DNA of 64,000 nt from an uncultured Gammaproteobacteria bacterium (GTDB lineage: Bacteria > Pseudomonadota > Gammaproteobacteria > Eutrophobiales > Eutrophobiaceae), in contig OY282354.1 in NCBI GenBank assembly GCA_958295485.1, positions 3,372,042-3,436,041 of the forward strand, in the 5' to 3' direction. The notes below the pieces were generated by a model that did no database searches, had not been told where the DNA came from, and was given only the letters and a program-made list of their open reading frames with translations. A program made the translations under genes and the position numbers. Shown piece after piece: positions 27,746 through 38,205 of this stretch (the first letter of the stretch is position 1; every line of letters begins with the position of its first letter).

Positions 27746-29163
27746 GGAAAAACAGAGGCATCAGCCACATAAAGACCCGGGTTGTCATGTACTTCCCCAA
27801 AGCCATTGATTACTCCCTGTTGCGGATCATCACATATTCGCGCGCCGCCCATCGGATGGGCGGTCAACACGGCGCGCTCATCAAACTTCAGCTTCCAGCC
27901 GGATTGTCGCTCGAGTGATCGATAAGCGTCAAAGACCGCCTGATAGACCGGATCAGAAGCAAACTCATAGTCGATATTAAGGCGACCACCATCGTAGCTT
28001 ACAAACCCCTGGGCGTTATCCCGGGCCATCGCCACCACCTGATAGGTGGTTCCCGTCTTTTTACGAACGGTTTCAGCCATAAACCCCGGCACGGGCGGTG
28101 GTTCACCCCCAACCAGCAACAGGTACATACCCTCCTCGTGCCCCTTGATCATGATACGGCCATGCGCGGGGGTGCCGGGGCAACTGTCTCGCGCCGGGGT
28201 ATCGTCAACCCGCCAGTCTCCGATACAGTCGCCATTGACACCGAAGCCCCGACCCAGGGCCGGCATAGTCCTGAGTTGACCCTTGTCCTGGCTTGCCATG
28301 AGCAGACGCAATGTATTCATCGTGCCGGCGGCCAGGATAACAATATCGGCTTCAAAACTGACATTGCGCCCACTTTTCAGATCCCTGGCATTGACCCGGT
28401 ATGCGCCGTTTTGCATACGCAGGAAGTCGCTGACCTGATGCCTGTCTTTTATGATTAAACCCTGTTTGATTGCGGGCAGAAGATATAGCGCATCGACCGT
28501 CGACTTGGCGCCGCTGGGGCTGCCAAACATGCCGTTGGGTTGTTGGTAGTCGATTTCAGCGCGCACGATGCCATTCTTATCCCTGTGGGTCCCATCACCC
28601 CCGCCACTTGGGAACAAAAAACCCATCTGAGGTTTTTCCTCGGCCTCGATACCAGTAAAAAAGGATTTGCCCTGCCAGGCATGATCGACGGCATTAGGTA
28701 TAGAGGCGGAATCTTCCGGGTAACTGGCCACAAGTTCCGCACGCGTCAGGCGGTAATGCTCGCGCATCTCAGCGTCTGAGAGCCCCTGGGCGCGATGGTC
28801 CCAGAAACCGGCGGGCGAATCTTCTATCACTGCTGCCCAGATGTGACTGCCGCCACCTACGTTCGACGTACATACCACTTTCACTCCAGGCGTGACAAAA
28901 AGCTCCAGGAACCCATTTTTATTCAGCGTCAACCCTTTTTTAGGCCCGAATGGCAAGTTGAGCGAACGCAACACTGACAGCATACCGCCATTTCGCGGCA
29001 GGGGCCTGCGCTCTTTGATGCCAGCCTCCCTGACCGGCACGGTGTCGCGCCAAGGGCCACGCTCCAGCAGGGTCACGGCAAACCCTGCCTCGGTCAACCG
29101 CGAAGCAGATACCGAGCCACCAAACCCACTTCCGATAACAATGACGCTAAGTGGTTTGCCCAT
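27655..29163 (-). CDS. GMC-type FAD oxidoreductase, cholesterol-oxidase-like
   Basis: 502 residues from ATG 29163, preceded by GGTAGAC. N-terminal FAD-binding V-I-V-I-G-S-G-F-G-G, ending at an E-R-G acidic position, then N-V-G-G-G-S-H-I-W (typical of cholesterol/GMC oxidases), I-L-A-A-G-T-M-N-T-L-R, and the C-terminal catalytic region A-H-P-M-G-G-A-R followed by V-A-D-A-S-V-F-P and P-S-L-S-I-A-A. It should oxidise a sterol-like or other alcohol with FAD. No signal peptide is evident. The gene appears complete; its 3' end overlaps the CoxM-like fragment. Confidence 0.82.
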   Translation of the reverse strand: MGKPLSVIVIGSGFGGSVSASRLTEAGFAVTLLERGPWRDTVPVREAGIKERRPLPRNGGMLSVLRSLNLPFGPKKGLTLNKNGFLELFVTPGVKVVCTSNVGGGSHIWAAVIEDSPAGFWDHRAQGLSDAEMREHYRLTRAELVASYPEDSASIPNAVDHAWQGKSFFTGIEAEEKPQMGFLFPSGGGDGTHRDKNGIVRAEIDYQQPNGMFGSPSGAKSTVDALYLLPAIKQGLIIKDRHQVSDFLRMQNGAYRVNARDLKSGRNVSFEADIVILAAGTMNTLRLLMASQDKGQLRTMPALGRGFGVNGDCIGDWRVDDTPARDSCPGTPAHGRIMIKGHEEGMYLLLVGGEPPPVPGFMAETVRKKTGTTYQVVAMARDNAQGFVSYDGGRLNIDYEFASDPVYQAVFDAYRSLERQSGWKLKFDERAVLTAHPMGGARICDDPQQGVINGFGEVHDNPGLYVADASVFPQPLGLPPSLSIAAWASRVSAHIIKTAGPM

Positions 29164-29232
29164 GTCTACCGAAGAATTGAAACCACTAATAAAACTCCAC
29201 AAAAAACTTCAAGTTTCCCACAGAATAATCAG

Positions 29233-29400
29233 GGCAAGAGCATACTTGTAAAGCTGGCCGGGCCGAGAGAGGGTTTGCGGGCTGTTTTTCCGTTCCGCGC
29301 GAAGTCACTCCAAAACAGCCCGCAAACCCTCTCGATTGATGGCACGATATTCTCCATTTCTCCCGGACCGCCCGCTTTCCGGAAAAGCAGCGTTTGCCTT
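29233..29400. repeat. Interspersed element, copy B, with perfect 22-bp inverted repeats
   Basis: Perfect arms at 29267-29288 and 29312-29333 enclose 29289-29311. That 23-base loop is the exact reverse complement of the loop in copy A (26022-26044), while the outer flanks of the two copies run in the same orientation. Confidence 0.88.
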
Positions 29401-29445
29401 GGCAGAATTAATGAAGAATGAAGCGACCTGTATCGCAACAGTTTT

Positions 29446-29766
29446 TCACTGCTTGTTCATGACAACGTCACCGACCCGGTTGTCCACCAGCACCAGGATA
29501 TCAAGATAGGTAATCGTTGGTTCCACGCCAAAGACTTCGTGGAAGTGTTCGAAGAAAGCCGGGGAAAAGAACGCTTCCGCCTTTTCCTGAGTTTCCCATA
29601 AATATACGGAATGGCCGTTGCCTGTGTTTTCGTCGTAACAAAATTGCTTGCTCAGTAAACCGGGCATGTCCTTAAACATGCTATTGGCGGCCCCGACAAA
29701 TCCTTCCATGATCGCAGAGCGAGGAGGGGTATCAGGTAAGTGGTAGTCCACTAAAACAGTTTTCAT
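29446..29766 (-). CDS. Small ferredoxin-like-fold protein, monooxygenase/YdhR-like
   Basis: 106 residues with an alternating strand-helix pattern: M-K-T-V-L-V-D-Y-H-L, a helix ending M-P-G-L-L-S-K-Q-F, then S-V-Y-L-W-E-T-Q-E-K-A-E-A-F-F, and a last strand I-T-Y-L-D-I-L-V. The phrase W-E-T-Q-E-K-A-E-A-F is characteristic of dimeric alpha-beta barrel proteins of the antibiotic-biosynthesis-monooxygenase/YdhR type. No cofactor residues are obvious. It lies 126 bases downstream of the RidA gene on the same strand, and could act with the oxidoreductases nearby, although that is only context. Confidence 0.65.
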   Translation of the reverse strand: MKTVLVDYHLPDTPPRSAIMEGFVGAANSMFKDMPGLLSKQFCYDENTGNGHSVYLWETQEKAEAFFSPAFFEHFHEVFGVEPTITYLDILVLVDNRVGDVVMNKQ

Positions 29767-29892
29767 GAATCATCTCCTTTCGTATTTTCAGACCCCTGTG
29801 TCTTGCCCGCAAGTGACACAGGTGAACGCAGATACAGACAGCAAATAAAATCTTTCACCTGCGGATTAAAACATGACAACACACATATTTTG

Positions 29893-30354
29893 TTATTGAT
29901 TTCGAGTGGCGATACATTCGATTTCTACTTGCGCGCCAATAGCGAGTCCGTTAGCGCCGAACGCGCTCCTGGCCGGATAGCGCTCATCAAAATAAGTCTT
30001 GTAGACGTCATTGAACTTTGCCCATTGCGATATATCCGCCAGCATGACCAGGCACTTGACGAGATCATTCATGGAATAGCCGTGCGCCTGCAAACTTGTT
30101 TTAATATTCTCCATTGTTTGTCGGGTCTCCCCTTCCAGTCCACCAGGCGCGAGTTTCATTGTGCCGGGGACAATGCCAACTTGCCCGGATAAGTAAAGCG
30201 TGTCGCCAACGCGAACAGCTTCTGAGAGAGGGAGATTGGCAGGGAATACTTTTCCTGAATTGAGAAACTCCGGAGAATCCGCTTCACCGGCAAACAATGG
30301 CGCGGCCATGCTGCTGATAATAACCGCGAATATAATCGATATTGGGATTTGCAT
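29893..30354 (-). CDS. RidA-family protein with signal peptide
   Basis: 153 residues: a signal peptide of about 22 residues (I-I-F-A-V-I-I-S-S-M-A-A-P-L-F-A-G) followed by a full RidA/YjgF domain. Active-site features: Y-L-S-G-Q-V-G, Arg in Y-P-A-R-S-A-F and Glu in V-E-I-E-C-I-A, the residues used by reactive enamine/imine deaminases. Export of a RidA paralogue suggests a periplasmic role different from the cytoplasmic housekeeping enzyme. Several secreted RidA-like proteins of oxidative degradation clusters are known, but the substrate here is unknown. Confidence 0.85.
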   Translation of the reverse strand: MQIPISIIFAVIISSMAAPLFAGEADSPEFLNSGKVFPANLPLSEAVRVGDTLYLSGQVGIVPGTMKLAPGGLEGETRQTMENIKTSLQAHGYSMNDLVKCLVMLADISQWAKFNDVYKTYFDERYPARSAFGANGLAIGAQVEIECIATRNQ

Positions 30355-30395
30355 AACTTAATCCATGGATATTTGGACAGCTTGCTACAATGAAA

Positions 30396-31012
30396 AGCCT
30401 TTCCTGTTTTTCGTGACCCGCTGTCGGGATACAACAGGAATATACACCTGCGACGCCACAAAATAACATATGAAATTGCTGAATTAAAGGCATTACCCTG
30501 AATCCGGCAATCCTGATCTTTATCTAATCGCTCTTACGTTATCTGAATTTAAAGGGGATAGCCGCGTTGTCAACAAAAAGATTGTGTATTCATATTGCTC
30601 TGTCTATACTTGCTCTACCATCAACAAGGATTTAATGCCAACCAACTCGATAAACCATGACCCAAATACAGGGAGGTTAATAAAAATGAACGGTATATCC
30701 GACCAAACCCCGCCGAAACCCGACTGGCAAGTTGCCCTCGAGCATCATGAAGCCTTGTGCGCCGAGCGCACTGAGCGAATTTACCGGGAAATACAATTAA
30801 CGCGCGAAAACATGAAGGAAATGAGGGAAGACATGAAGGAGATGAGGGAAGACACGCGTGACGACTTCAAGACTATCAGGGAAGAGATCCGCGAGTTGCG
30901 CACAGGGCAGCGTTGGATTATCGGCATAGTGGCGGGCGCGATGTTGGCCTGGCCGCCCCTTTTGCTGGCCGCCATCCAGCTGCTCGTATAAATCAAAGAC
31001 CTGACCCCTTTA
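30396..31012. repeat. Left copy of a ~600-bp direct repeat flanking the TonB-receptor gene
   Basis: Contains a shared leader (CTGTCGGGATACAACAGGAA and following), the coiled-coil gene at 30686 and a trailing AAATCAAAGACCTGACCCC. The same order occurs in the same orientation at 33515-34107. The two copies differ by scattered substitutions and by about 100 extra leader bases here. Confidence 0.8.
30686..30991 (+). CDS. Short coiled-coil protein with C-terminal membrane helix, copy 1
   Basis: 101 residues from ATG 30686, chosen because GGGAGG lies 9 bases upstream; ATG 30635 is an alternative. The middle is a charged helix with repeated M-K-E-M-R-E-D phrases, then E-E-I-R-E-L-R-T-G-Q-R-W, and a C-terminal transmembrane segment I-I-G-I-V-A-G-A-M-L-A-W-P-P-L-L-L-A-A-I. 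This is a tail-anchored coiled coil, a layout seen in many small proteins of unknown role. It has a near-identical paralogue at 33727 on the other side of the TonB receptor. Confidence 0.7.
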   Translation: MNGISDQTPPKPDWQVALEHHEALCAERTERIYREIQLTRENMKEMREDMKEMREDTRDDFKTIREEIRELRTGQRWIIGIVAGAMLAWPPLLLAAIQLLV

Positions 31013-31071
31013 TATCGGCGTTCGAGCGCGCCCTCCTTGGCGCGCGGGCAATGCTCTCGCGTCAGTTAAGA

Positions 31072-33495
31072 TCAGAACCGATATTCGCCGGTAAGGTACC
31101 AGGCAAAATCACGGGCCAGGACATCATTCTGCGTGCCTGATGATCCCGAAAGCTCCGTGTAGAGTATGCGACGCTTATCAAAGATATTATTCGCATGGAA
31201 GATGAGCGAATATTTGTCATCGGCGCTGTCCCAACCCACGCTGGCATTCATCACGCCATGGGATTGCATGACACTCAGCGGGTCGTTTGCCGGATCAAAA
31301 AACACCTTGGTCCGGTAATTATAATCCAGCCGTGCGATGATGGCGCCCATATCACCGAGACCGAACTCCTTGATGAGCGAGGTGGCCAGTGACCAGCGTG
31401 GCACCTGTGGCAACCTGTCACCGGCAGAAGGACCGCCAGAGTTAACTACGTTGGGGTCGGATTCCGTGATCACCGCATCGAGATGGCCGAGGGCCACTTC
31501 AAAAAACCAGGTGTCAATCGGTGACCAACGCGTTTCCAGTTCAAAACCCTTGATCTCACCCTCACCGGCATTGTCAAGCTGTGGCGCAATACCGTCGGGC
31601 GCCAGGGTTTCCAGCTGAATGCCCGTATAATCGGCGTAGAAGGCTGCCACGTTCATGACAAAGTTTCCACCCGGGTGGTTATATTTGAAACCAATCTCGA
31701 AAGATTCCACGAACTCCGGGTCGTAGGTGGGCGCAAAATCGCCAAATACACCGGCATTGCGTTGCTGCACGCCACCACTCTTGAAACCTTCCGAGTAGGT
31801 GAAATAGGTCATAAGATCATCATTCCAGTCGTAGGAAATATTCGCCATGGGGGTCCAATCGTCGGCCTTCAGGGTCGTGACGCCGTCGTTTATCAGCTTC
31901 ACCACCAACCCGGTTGGCGCCAAAACCGGGATGGCGGACTGAATATTCACTCCGTCACTGGTTACGATGAAATCCTTGGTATCCTTGGTGTAACGAATGC
32001 CGGCCGTAACATGCAACTTCTCCGTCACATCAAAAGTACCCTGGGCAAAGCCCGCGATACTTTCATGGTCAAACTCGGCGCCGCTTTCAATGTCAACTCC
32101 GGCAAAATCCACAGGGTTGTAGTTGTTGCCATCTTCCGTGAAATAGAAGCCCCCCAGGATCCATTGCAGGCGGTCGCCAAAACCCGTGCCCAGCAAGTGT
32201 ATTTCCTGGGAAAACTGCTCCTGCACATAAATTTCATCCCTTACCCAGGACAAATAGAAAGGGGTGTTATCGCCATCATGGGCAAAGGCGCTGTCAACTC
32301 CGCGAAAGGCGCTGATGGACTTGACTTGCAGGGATTCGTTGATAGCCCAGTCAATGGTGGCCGAAGCGCCATAGACATCGACATCAGAGTAAGTCGGCAT
32401 GGTACCCGTATTTTCCCCAAGGACTATGTTGTTGGCATTGGCGCAACCCGAGGCGGTTCCCTCAACGAGTCCGGGCACCGGGGCTACGGCGTCACAGTTG
32501 TTAAATCCCCTGGCGAAAGGCACGCCGGGATTGCCGAAACCAGCCGGGCCACCCAAACCAGGGCCGCCGTTCGCAGGGTTAAAAGGCGAATTCGCGCCAA
32601 GGAAAAAATTGTGCTGGGTCGGGCCATTCCCGGTTGACGTGGGGTTGTTCGGATCAGGCGGAATAAAGTTTACGACGCGGTCGGGATTGCGTGAAGTCAC
32701 CCGTGCCTGACCATTTTCCCGGTCACGGGAGTAGTCGCCGCTGACATTAATTTCGACGTCATTGTTCACCAGCCAACGCACGGCGCCGCGAAAGGCCAGG
32801 GTATCATCGTCACCAGTATCCATGCCATCGATAAGATTGACCACGAAACCATCCTGGTTAAAGCTGGCGAGCGTCGCATTCATATAAAGATTGTCGGCAA
32901 TCGGCAGATTGACCTTGCCGACCACGTCGAGCCGGTCATCGGTGCCCACTCTTACGCGCACTTTGCCGTCAAATTCTTCATGGGGTTTCATAGTATGGAT
33001 AGCTATGGCGCCACCCGTGGTATTACGACCAAACAACGTGCCCTGGGGACCACGCAGAACTTCAATGCGGTCAATGTCGACCAAGTCCAGCACCGAACCG
33101 ATGCTGCGGGCGAAATAGACGCCGTCCACGTAGATGCCCACACCCGGGTCGGCAGAAGGCAGAAAGTCCCGTTGTCCAACGCCGCGAAGAAACACGGCGG
33201 CGCTACTGCCACCACCACCGTTGGTATTGATATTGTCAAAAGACATATTAGGCGTTAGCTCGGCAATATCATCGATCCTCTGAATCCCCCGCGCTTCCAG
33301 GCTCTCGCCACTGAAAACGGACACGGCAATAGGGGTGTCCTGCAAACCTTCTTCACGCTTTCTGGCGGTAACGGTTATTTCTTCCAGTAGCGCATTAATG
33401 CCAGTTCCGCTGTCTTGAGCATTAACGGGTATAACAAATACACTGCCAAGACAAATACATAAACCTCGAACAAGCGCTTTATCCAATACATTCAT
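31072..33495 (-). CDS. TonB-dependent outer-membrane receptor
   Basis: 807 residues from ATG 33495, preceded by a GGGGGG ribosome site. Signal peptide ending V-N-A-Q-D; TonB-box/plug start E-I-T-V-T-A-R-K-R-E-E; plug region R-G-V-G-Q-R-D-F and V-L-R-G-P-Q-G-T-L-F-G-R-N-T-T-G-G-A-I; 22-strand barrel with many aromatic girdles; C-terminal Phe as required for BAM insertion (L-T-G-E-Y-R-F). The R-K-R-E-E-x-L-Q-D-T-P plug entry is that of sphingomonad/marine gammaproteobacterial receptors, often for lipophilic or aromatic substrates. Ligand is unknown. The gene is enclosed by a direct repeat, and no exbB or regulator is beside it. Confidence 0.93.
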   Translation of the reverse strand: MNVLDKALVRGLCICLGSVFVIPVNAQDSGTGINALLEEITVTARKREEGLQDTPIAVSVFSGESLEARGIQRIDDIAELTPNMSFDNINTNGGGGSSAAVFLRGVGQRDFLPSADPGVGIYVDGVYFARSIGSVLDLVDIDRIEVLRGPQGTLFGRNTTGGAIAIHTMKPHEEFDGKVRVRVGTDDRLDVVGKVNLPIADNLYMNATLASFNQDGFVVNLIDGMDTGDDDTLAFRGAVRWLVNNDVEINVSGDYSRDRENGQARVTSRNPDRVVNFIPPDPNNPTSTGNGPTQHNFFLGANSPFNPANGGPGLGGPAGFGNPGVPFARGFNNCDAVAPVPGLVEGTASGCANANNIVLGENTGTMPTYSDVDVYGASATIDWAINESLQVKSISAFRGVDSAFAHDGDNTPFYLSWVRDEIYVQEQFSQEIHLLGTGFGDRLQWILGGFYFTEDGNNYNPVDFAGVDIESGAEFDHESIAGFAQGTFDVTEKLHVTAGIRYTKDTKDFIVTSDGVNIQSAIPVLAPTGLVVKLINDGVTTLKADDWTPMANISYDWNDDLMTYFTYSEGFKSGGVQQRNAGVFGDFAPTYDPEFVESFEIGFKYNHPGGNFVMNVAAFYADYTGIQLETLAPDGIAPQLDNAGEGEIKGFELETRWSPIDTWFFEVALGHLDAVITESDPNVVNSGGPSAGDRLPQVPRWSLATSLIKEFGLGDMGAIIARLDYNYRTKVFFDPANDPLSVMQSHGVMNASVGWDSADDKYSLIFHANNIFDKRRILYTELSGSSGTQNDVLARDFAWYLTGEYRF

Positions 33496-33514
33496 TTAAT
33501 TCGCCCCCCTGATA

Positions 33515-34107
33515 ATCTTGAAATGAAAAGCTGTTTTTCGTGACCTGCTGTCGGGACACAACAGGAACATACACCTGCAACGTCGCAGAATGACATATGA
33601 AGCTGTGTTGTCAACAAAAAGATTGTATATTCATATTATTCTGTCTATACTTGCCCCATCATCAACAAGGATTTAATGCCAACCAACTCAACAAACCATG
33701 ACCCAAATACAGGGAGGTTAATAAAAATGAACAGTATATCCGACCAAACCCCGCCGAAACCCGACTGGCAAGTTGCCTTCGAGCATCATGAAGCCTTGTG
33801 CGCCGAGCGCACTGAGCGAATTTACCGGGAAATACAATTAACGCGCGAAAACATGAAGGAAATGAGGGAAGATATGAAGGAAATAAGGCAAGACATGCGT
33901 AGCAACCTCCAGGAAATGCGGGAAGACAGGAAGGAAATGAGGGAAGAGATGCGTGACGACTTCAAGACTATCAGGGAAGAGATCCGCGAGTTGCGCACAG
34001 GGCAGCGTTGGATTATCGGCATAGTGGCGGGCGCGATGTTAGCCTGGCCGCCCCTTTTGCTGGCCGCCATCCAGCTGCTCGCATAAATCAAAGACCTGAC
34101 CCTTTTG
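33515..34107. repeat. Right copy of the ~600-bp direct repeat flanking the TonB-receptor gene
   Basis: Carries the same leader, coiled-coil gene and CAAAGACCTGACCC tail as the copy at 30396-31012. Its coiled-coil gene has additional M-R-E-D-type helical residues compared with the left copy. Confidence 0.8.
33727..34086 (+). CDS. Short coiled-coil protein with C-terminal membrane helix, copy 2
   Basis: 119 residues from ATG 33727 (M-N-S-I-S-D), with the same GGGAGG site as its paralogue. It differs from copy 1 by one substitution near the start, a few in the helix and an 18-residue enlargement of the coiled coil (an R-Q-D-M-R-S-N-L-Q-E-M-R-E-D segment). The membrane anchor is identical except for the final residue. 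The internal heptad/undecad repetition of M-K-E-M-R-E-D makes unequal recombination the likely cause of the length change. Confidence 0.7.
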   Translation: MNSISDQTPPKPDWQVAFEHHEALCAERTERIYREIQLTRENMKEMREDMKEIRQDMRSNLQEMREDRKEMREEMRDDFKTIREEIRELRTGQRWIIGIVAGAMLAWPPLLLAAIQLLA

Positions 34108-34122
34108 TTGGTTGTTCGCACT

Positions 34123-34653
34123 TCATATTGCTTCGACAATATCCAGCAACCCCTGTATCGCCATCAGTATGGACTGTTCCCGTACCTGTTGCCGGTTTCC
34201 CTGAAACAAGACCCGGGTGGTTCTGGTATCGCCGTCACGTCTGCTCCAGCCGAAACAAACGGTACCTGTCGGCTTTTCTGTCGTTCCTCCACCCGGCCCG
34301 GCGATGCCGGTGACCGAAACACTTAGGTCGGCATAACTGTGATTTAACGCGCCGATGGACATGGCCGCGGCGACTTCTTCACTGACAGCCCCAAACCGGG
34401 TGATGATCTCGTCGGCTACGGACAACTGTTCGATCTTGGCGCGGTTGGAATAGGTGACAAAACCCCGCTCGAACCACCTGGAACTGCCGGACAGACTTGT
34501 CATGGCATAAGCGATGCCACCGCCGGTGCAGGACTCCGCCGTCGCCACCATTTTATTTTGGCGTATTAATCGCTCGCTCAATCGCAGGAGTAAACCACCG
34601 GGGTCAAAACCATCACCAGCGGGGTCAGGTCTTTGATTTATGCTCGAATTCAT
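34123..34653 (-). CDS. pncC: Nicotinamide-nucleotide amidohydrolase (CinA C-terminal domain)
   Basis: 176 residues with the CinA-C/PncC fold: A-E-S-C-T-G-G holding the catalytic Ser, a Y-S-N-R-A-K stretch with the conserved Tyr and Lys, V-S-V-T-G-I-A-G-P-G-G-G and P-T-G-T-V. It deamidates NMN to nicotinate mononucleotide for NAD recycling in the cytoplasm. Family proteins are about 160-165 residues. The extra N-terminal 12 or so residues (N-S-S-I-N-Q-R-P-D-P-A-G) are encoded by the palindromic repeat at 34617-34662, so the start codon lies in repeat DNA. A shorter product starting near G-G-L-L-L-R-L would still be complete. Confidence 0.9.
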   Translation of the reverse strand: MNSSINQRPDPAGDGFDPGGLLLRLSERLIRQNKMVATAESCTGGGIAYAMTSLSGSSRWFERGFVTYSNRAKIEQLSVADEIITRFGAVSEEVAAAMSIGALNHSYADLSVSVTGIAGPGGGTTEKPTGTVCFGWSRRDGDTRTTRVLFQGNRQQVREQSILMAIQGLLDIVEAI

Positions 34654-34662
34654 ACCTGACCC
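34617..34662. repeat. REP-like palindrome (GGGGTCAGGT / ACCTGACCCC)
   Basis: Perfect 10-base arms separated by about 25 bases that include CTTTGATTTATG. Single arms with the AAATCAAAGACCTGACCC phrase also end the two coiled-coil genes (near 30989 and 34085). The sequence type resembles repeats mobilised by REP-associated tyrosine transposases; no such transposase is in the window. Confidence 0.75.
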
Positions 34663-34671
34663 CTTTTGTCT

Positions 34672-37096
<2,425 letters not shown>

Positions 37097-37149
37097 GGCG
37101 TCTCCCCGATATCAGGGTTGCATTGCTGTTTTTTGCGGGAATTTGGAAC

Positions 37150-37962
37150 TCATGAGCCTTGCGGTGTTTGCACTCCTTCCGTCTCATCCATATAGACGGG
37201 GCTTTCGGGCAAGGTCGAACCGCCATCTACGACGATGGTTTGGCCGGTCACGTATTTGGCCTCGGCGCTGGCCAGGTACAACATGGCGTAAGCTATATCA
37301 TTCGGTTCACCCAGGTGGCCCTTGGGAATGTATTTTGCCATTGCCGCCTTGCCCTCAGCGTCCGCCAGTAAATCCATGGCCGGCGTCAGGATAAAACCAG
37401 GCTCGACGCCGTTTACGGTGATATTGTCCCTTGCCAGTTCCAGGGCGGCGGTTCGAATAAACCCGCTCACGCCCGACTTGGAAGCAGCGTAATAGGCCGT
37501 GCCCGGCATGCCTACCCTCGGCCCGGTTACCGACGAGGTGATGAGAATTCGACCCCCACCCTGTTTTTTCATGTGGGGAATACAGGCATGGGTAAAGCGG
37601 AAACAGGCCTTCAGGTTCACCGCCAACACGGTATCCAGGTCTTCGTCCTTGTACTCCTCGATCATCCCCCCCAAAAACGAGGCGGCATTATGCACCATGA
37701 CGTCGATCCGCCCGTATGCCGCCAGGGTCTTGTCTACCACGTTGTTGACCGCCTCGACCGAGCCGACGTCCGCGGTCACAAGGGTCGCCTCGCCACTGGC
37801 CGCCTTGATTTGATCAACCGTATCCCGCCCGCTTTTTTCCGTGCGCGTCGCCACGACAACCTTTGCGCCTTCACCGGCAAAAACCTTCGCGATCGCCTCG
37901 CCGATACCCTGGCCGGCGCCCGTCACAATAGCGACTTTACCGGCTAACTTGTCTTTGCTCAC
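37150..37962 (-). CDS. Short-chain dehydrogenase/reductase
   Basis: 270 residues, classical SDR. NAD(P)-binding T-G-A-G-Q-G-I-G at 14-21, N-A-A-S, catalytic Ser in I-T-S-S-V-T-G, and Tyr/Lys in Y-Y-A-A-S-K. The A-T-R-T sequence at the end of strand 2 carries an Arg that favours NADP over NAD. C-terminal G-Q-T-I-V-V-D-G-G matches FabG-like enzymes. Substrate unknown; the context (47-codon gene just upstream, Tat oxidoreductase downstream) suggests catabolism of an alcohol or amine. Confidence 0.9.
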   Translation of the reverse strand: MSKDKLAGKVAIVTGAGQGIGEAIAKVFAGEGAKVVVATRTEKSGRDTVDQIKAASGEATLVTADVGSVEAVNNVVDKTLAAYGRIDVMVHNAASFLGGMIEEYKDEDLDTVLAVNLKACFRFTHACIPHMKKQGGGRILITSSVTGPRVGMPGTAYYAASKSGVSGFIRTAALELARDNITVNGVEPGFILTPAMDLLADAEGKAAMAKYIPKGHLGEPNDIAYAMLYLASAEAKYVTGQTIVVDGGSTLPESPVYMDETEGVQTPQGS

Positions 37963-37973
37963 AAGTCAGCTCC

Positions 37974-38117
37974 TCAGGCGCTAAAGCGCGGTTGTCCGGC
38001 GCAAGTTGACGGTGAAACGGCATAGGGCCTCGTAACGGACTCTTGCAGTCCCTGCGGCATCCGCGTTTGCGGACTTTCTCCGGGGCGCGGGGCGATGACG
38101 GTTGTTTCCTGGTTCAT
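37974..38117 (-). CDS. 47-residue peptide gene directly before the SDR gene
   Basis: ATG 38117 has an excellent ribosome site (GGAGACAGAAA). The stop is 11 bases before the SDR start, so the peptide is in the SDR/FAD operon. It begins M-N-Q-E-T-T-V-I-A-P-R-P-G-E and ends C-A-G-Q-P-R-F-S-A, is Pro/Arg/Gln-rich, has one Cys and no membrane helix. I recognise no family. Precursor peptide, small regulator or leader are all possible; no modification enzyme of a known peptide pathway is adjacent. Confidence 0.5.
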   Translation of the reverse strand: MNQETTVIAPRPGESPQTRMPQGLQESVTRPYAVSPSTCAGQPRFSA

Positions 38118-38205
38118 TTTCTGTCTCCATGCTGTATATTCATCCTGTTGACTGCTTGGAAAGGGTAGGACTTTCACCTCCCATAGTCAAGCGCGCCGAA
38201 ACGAT

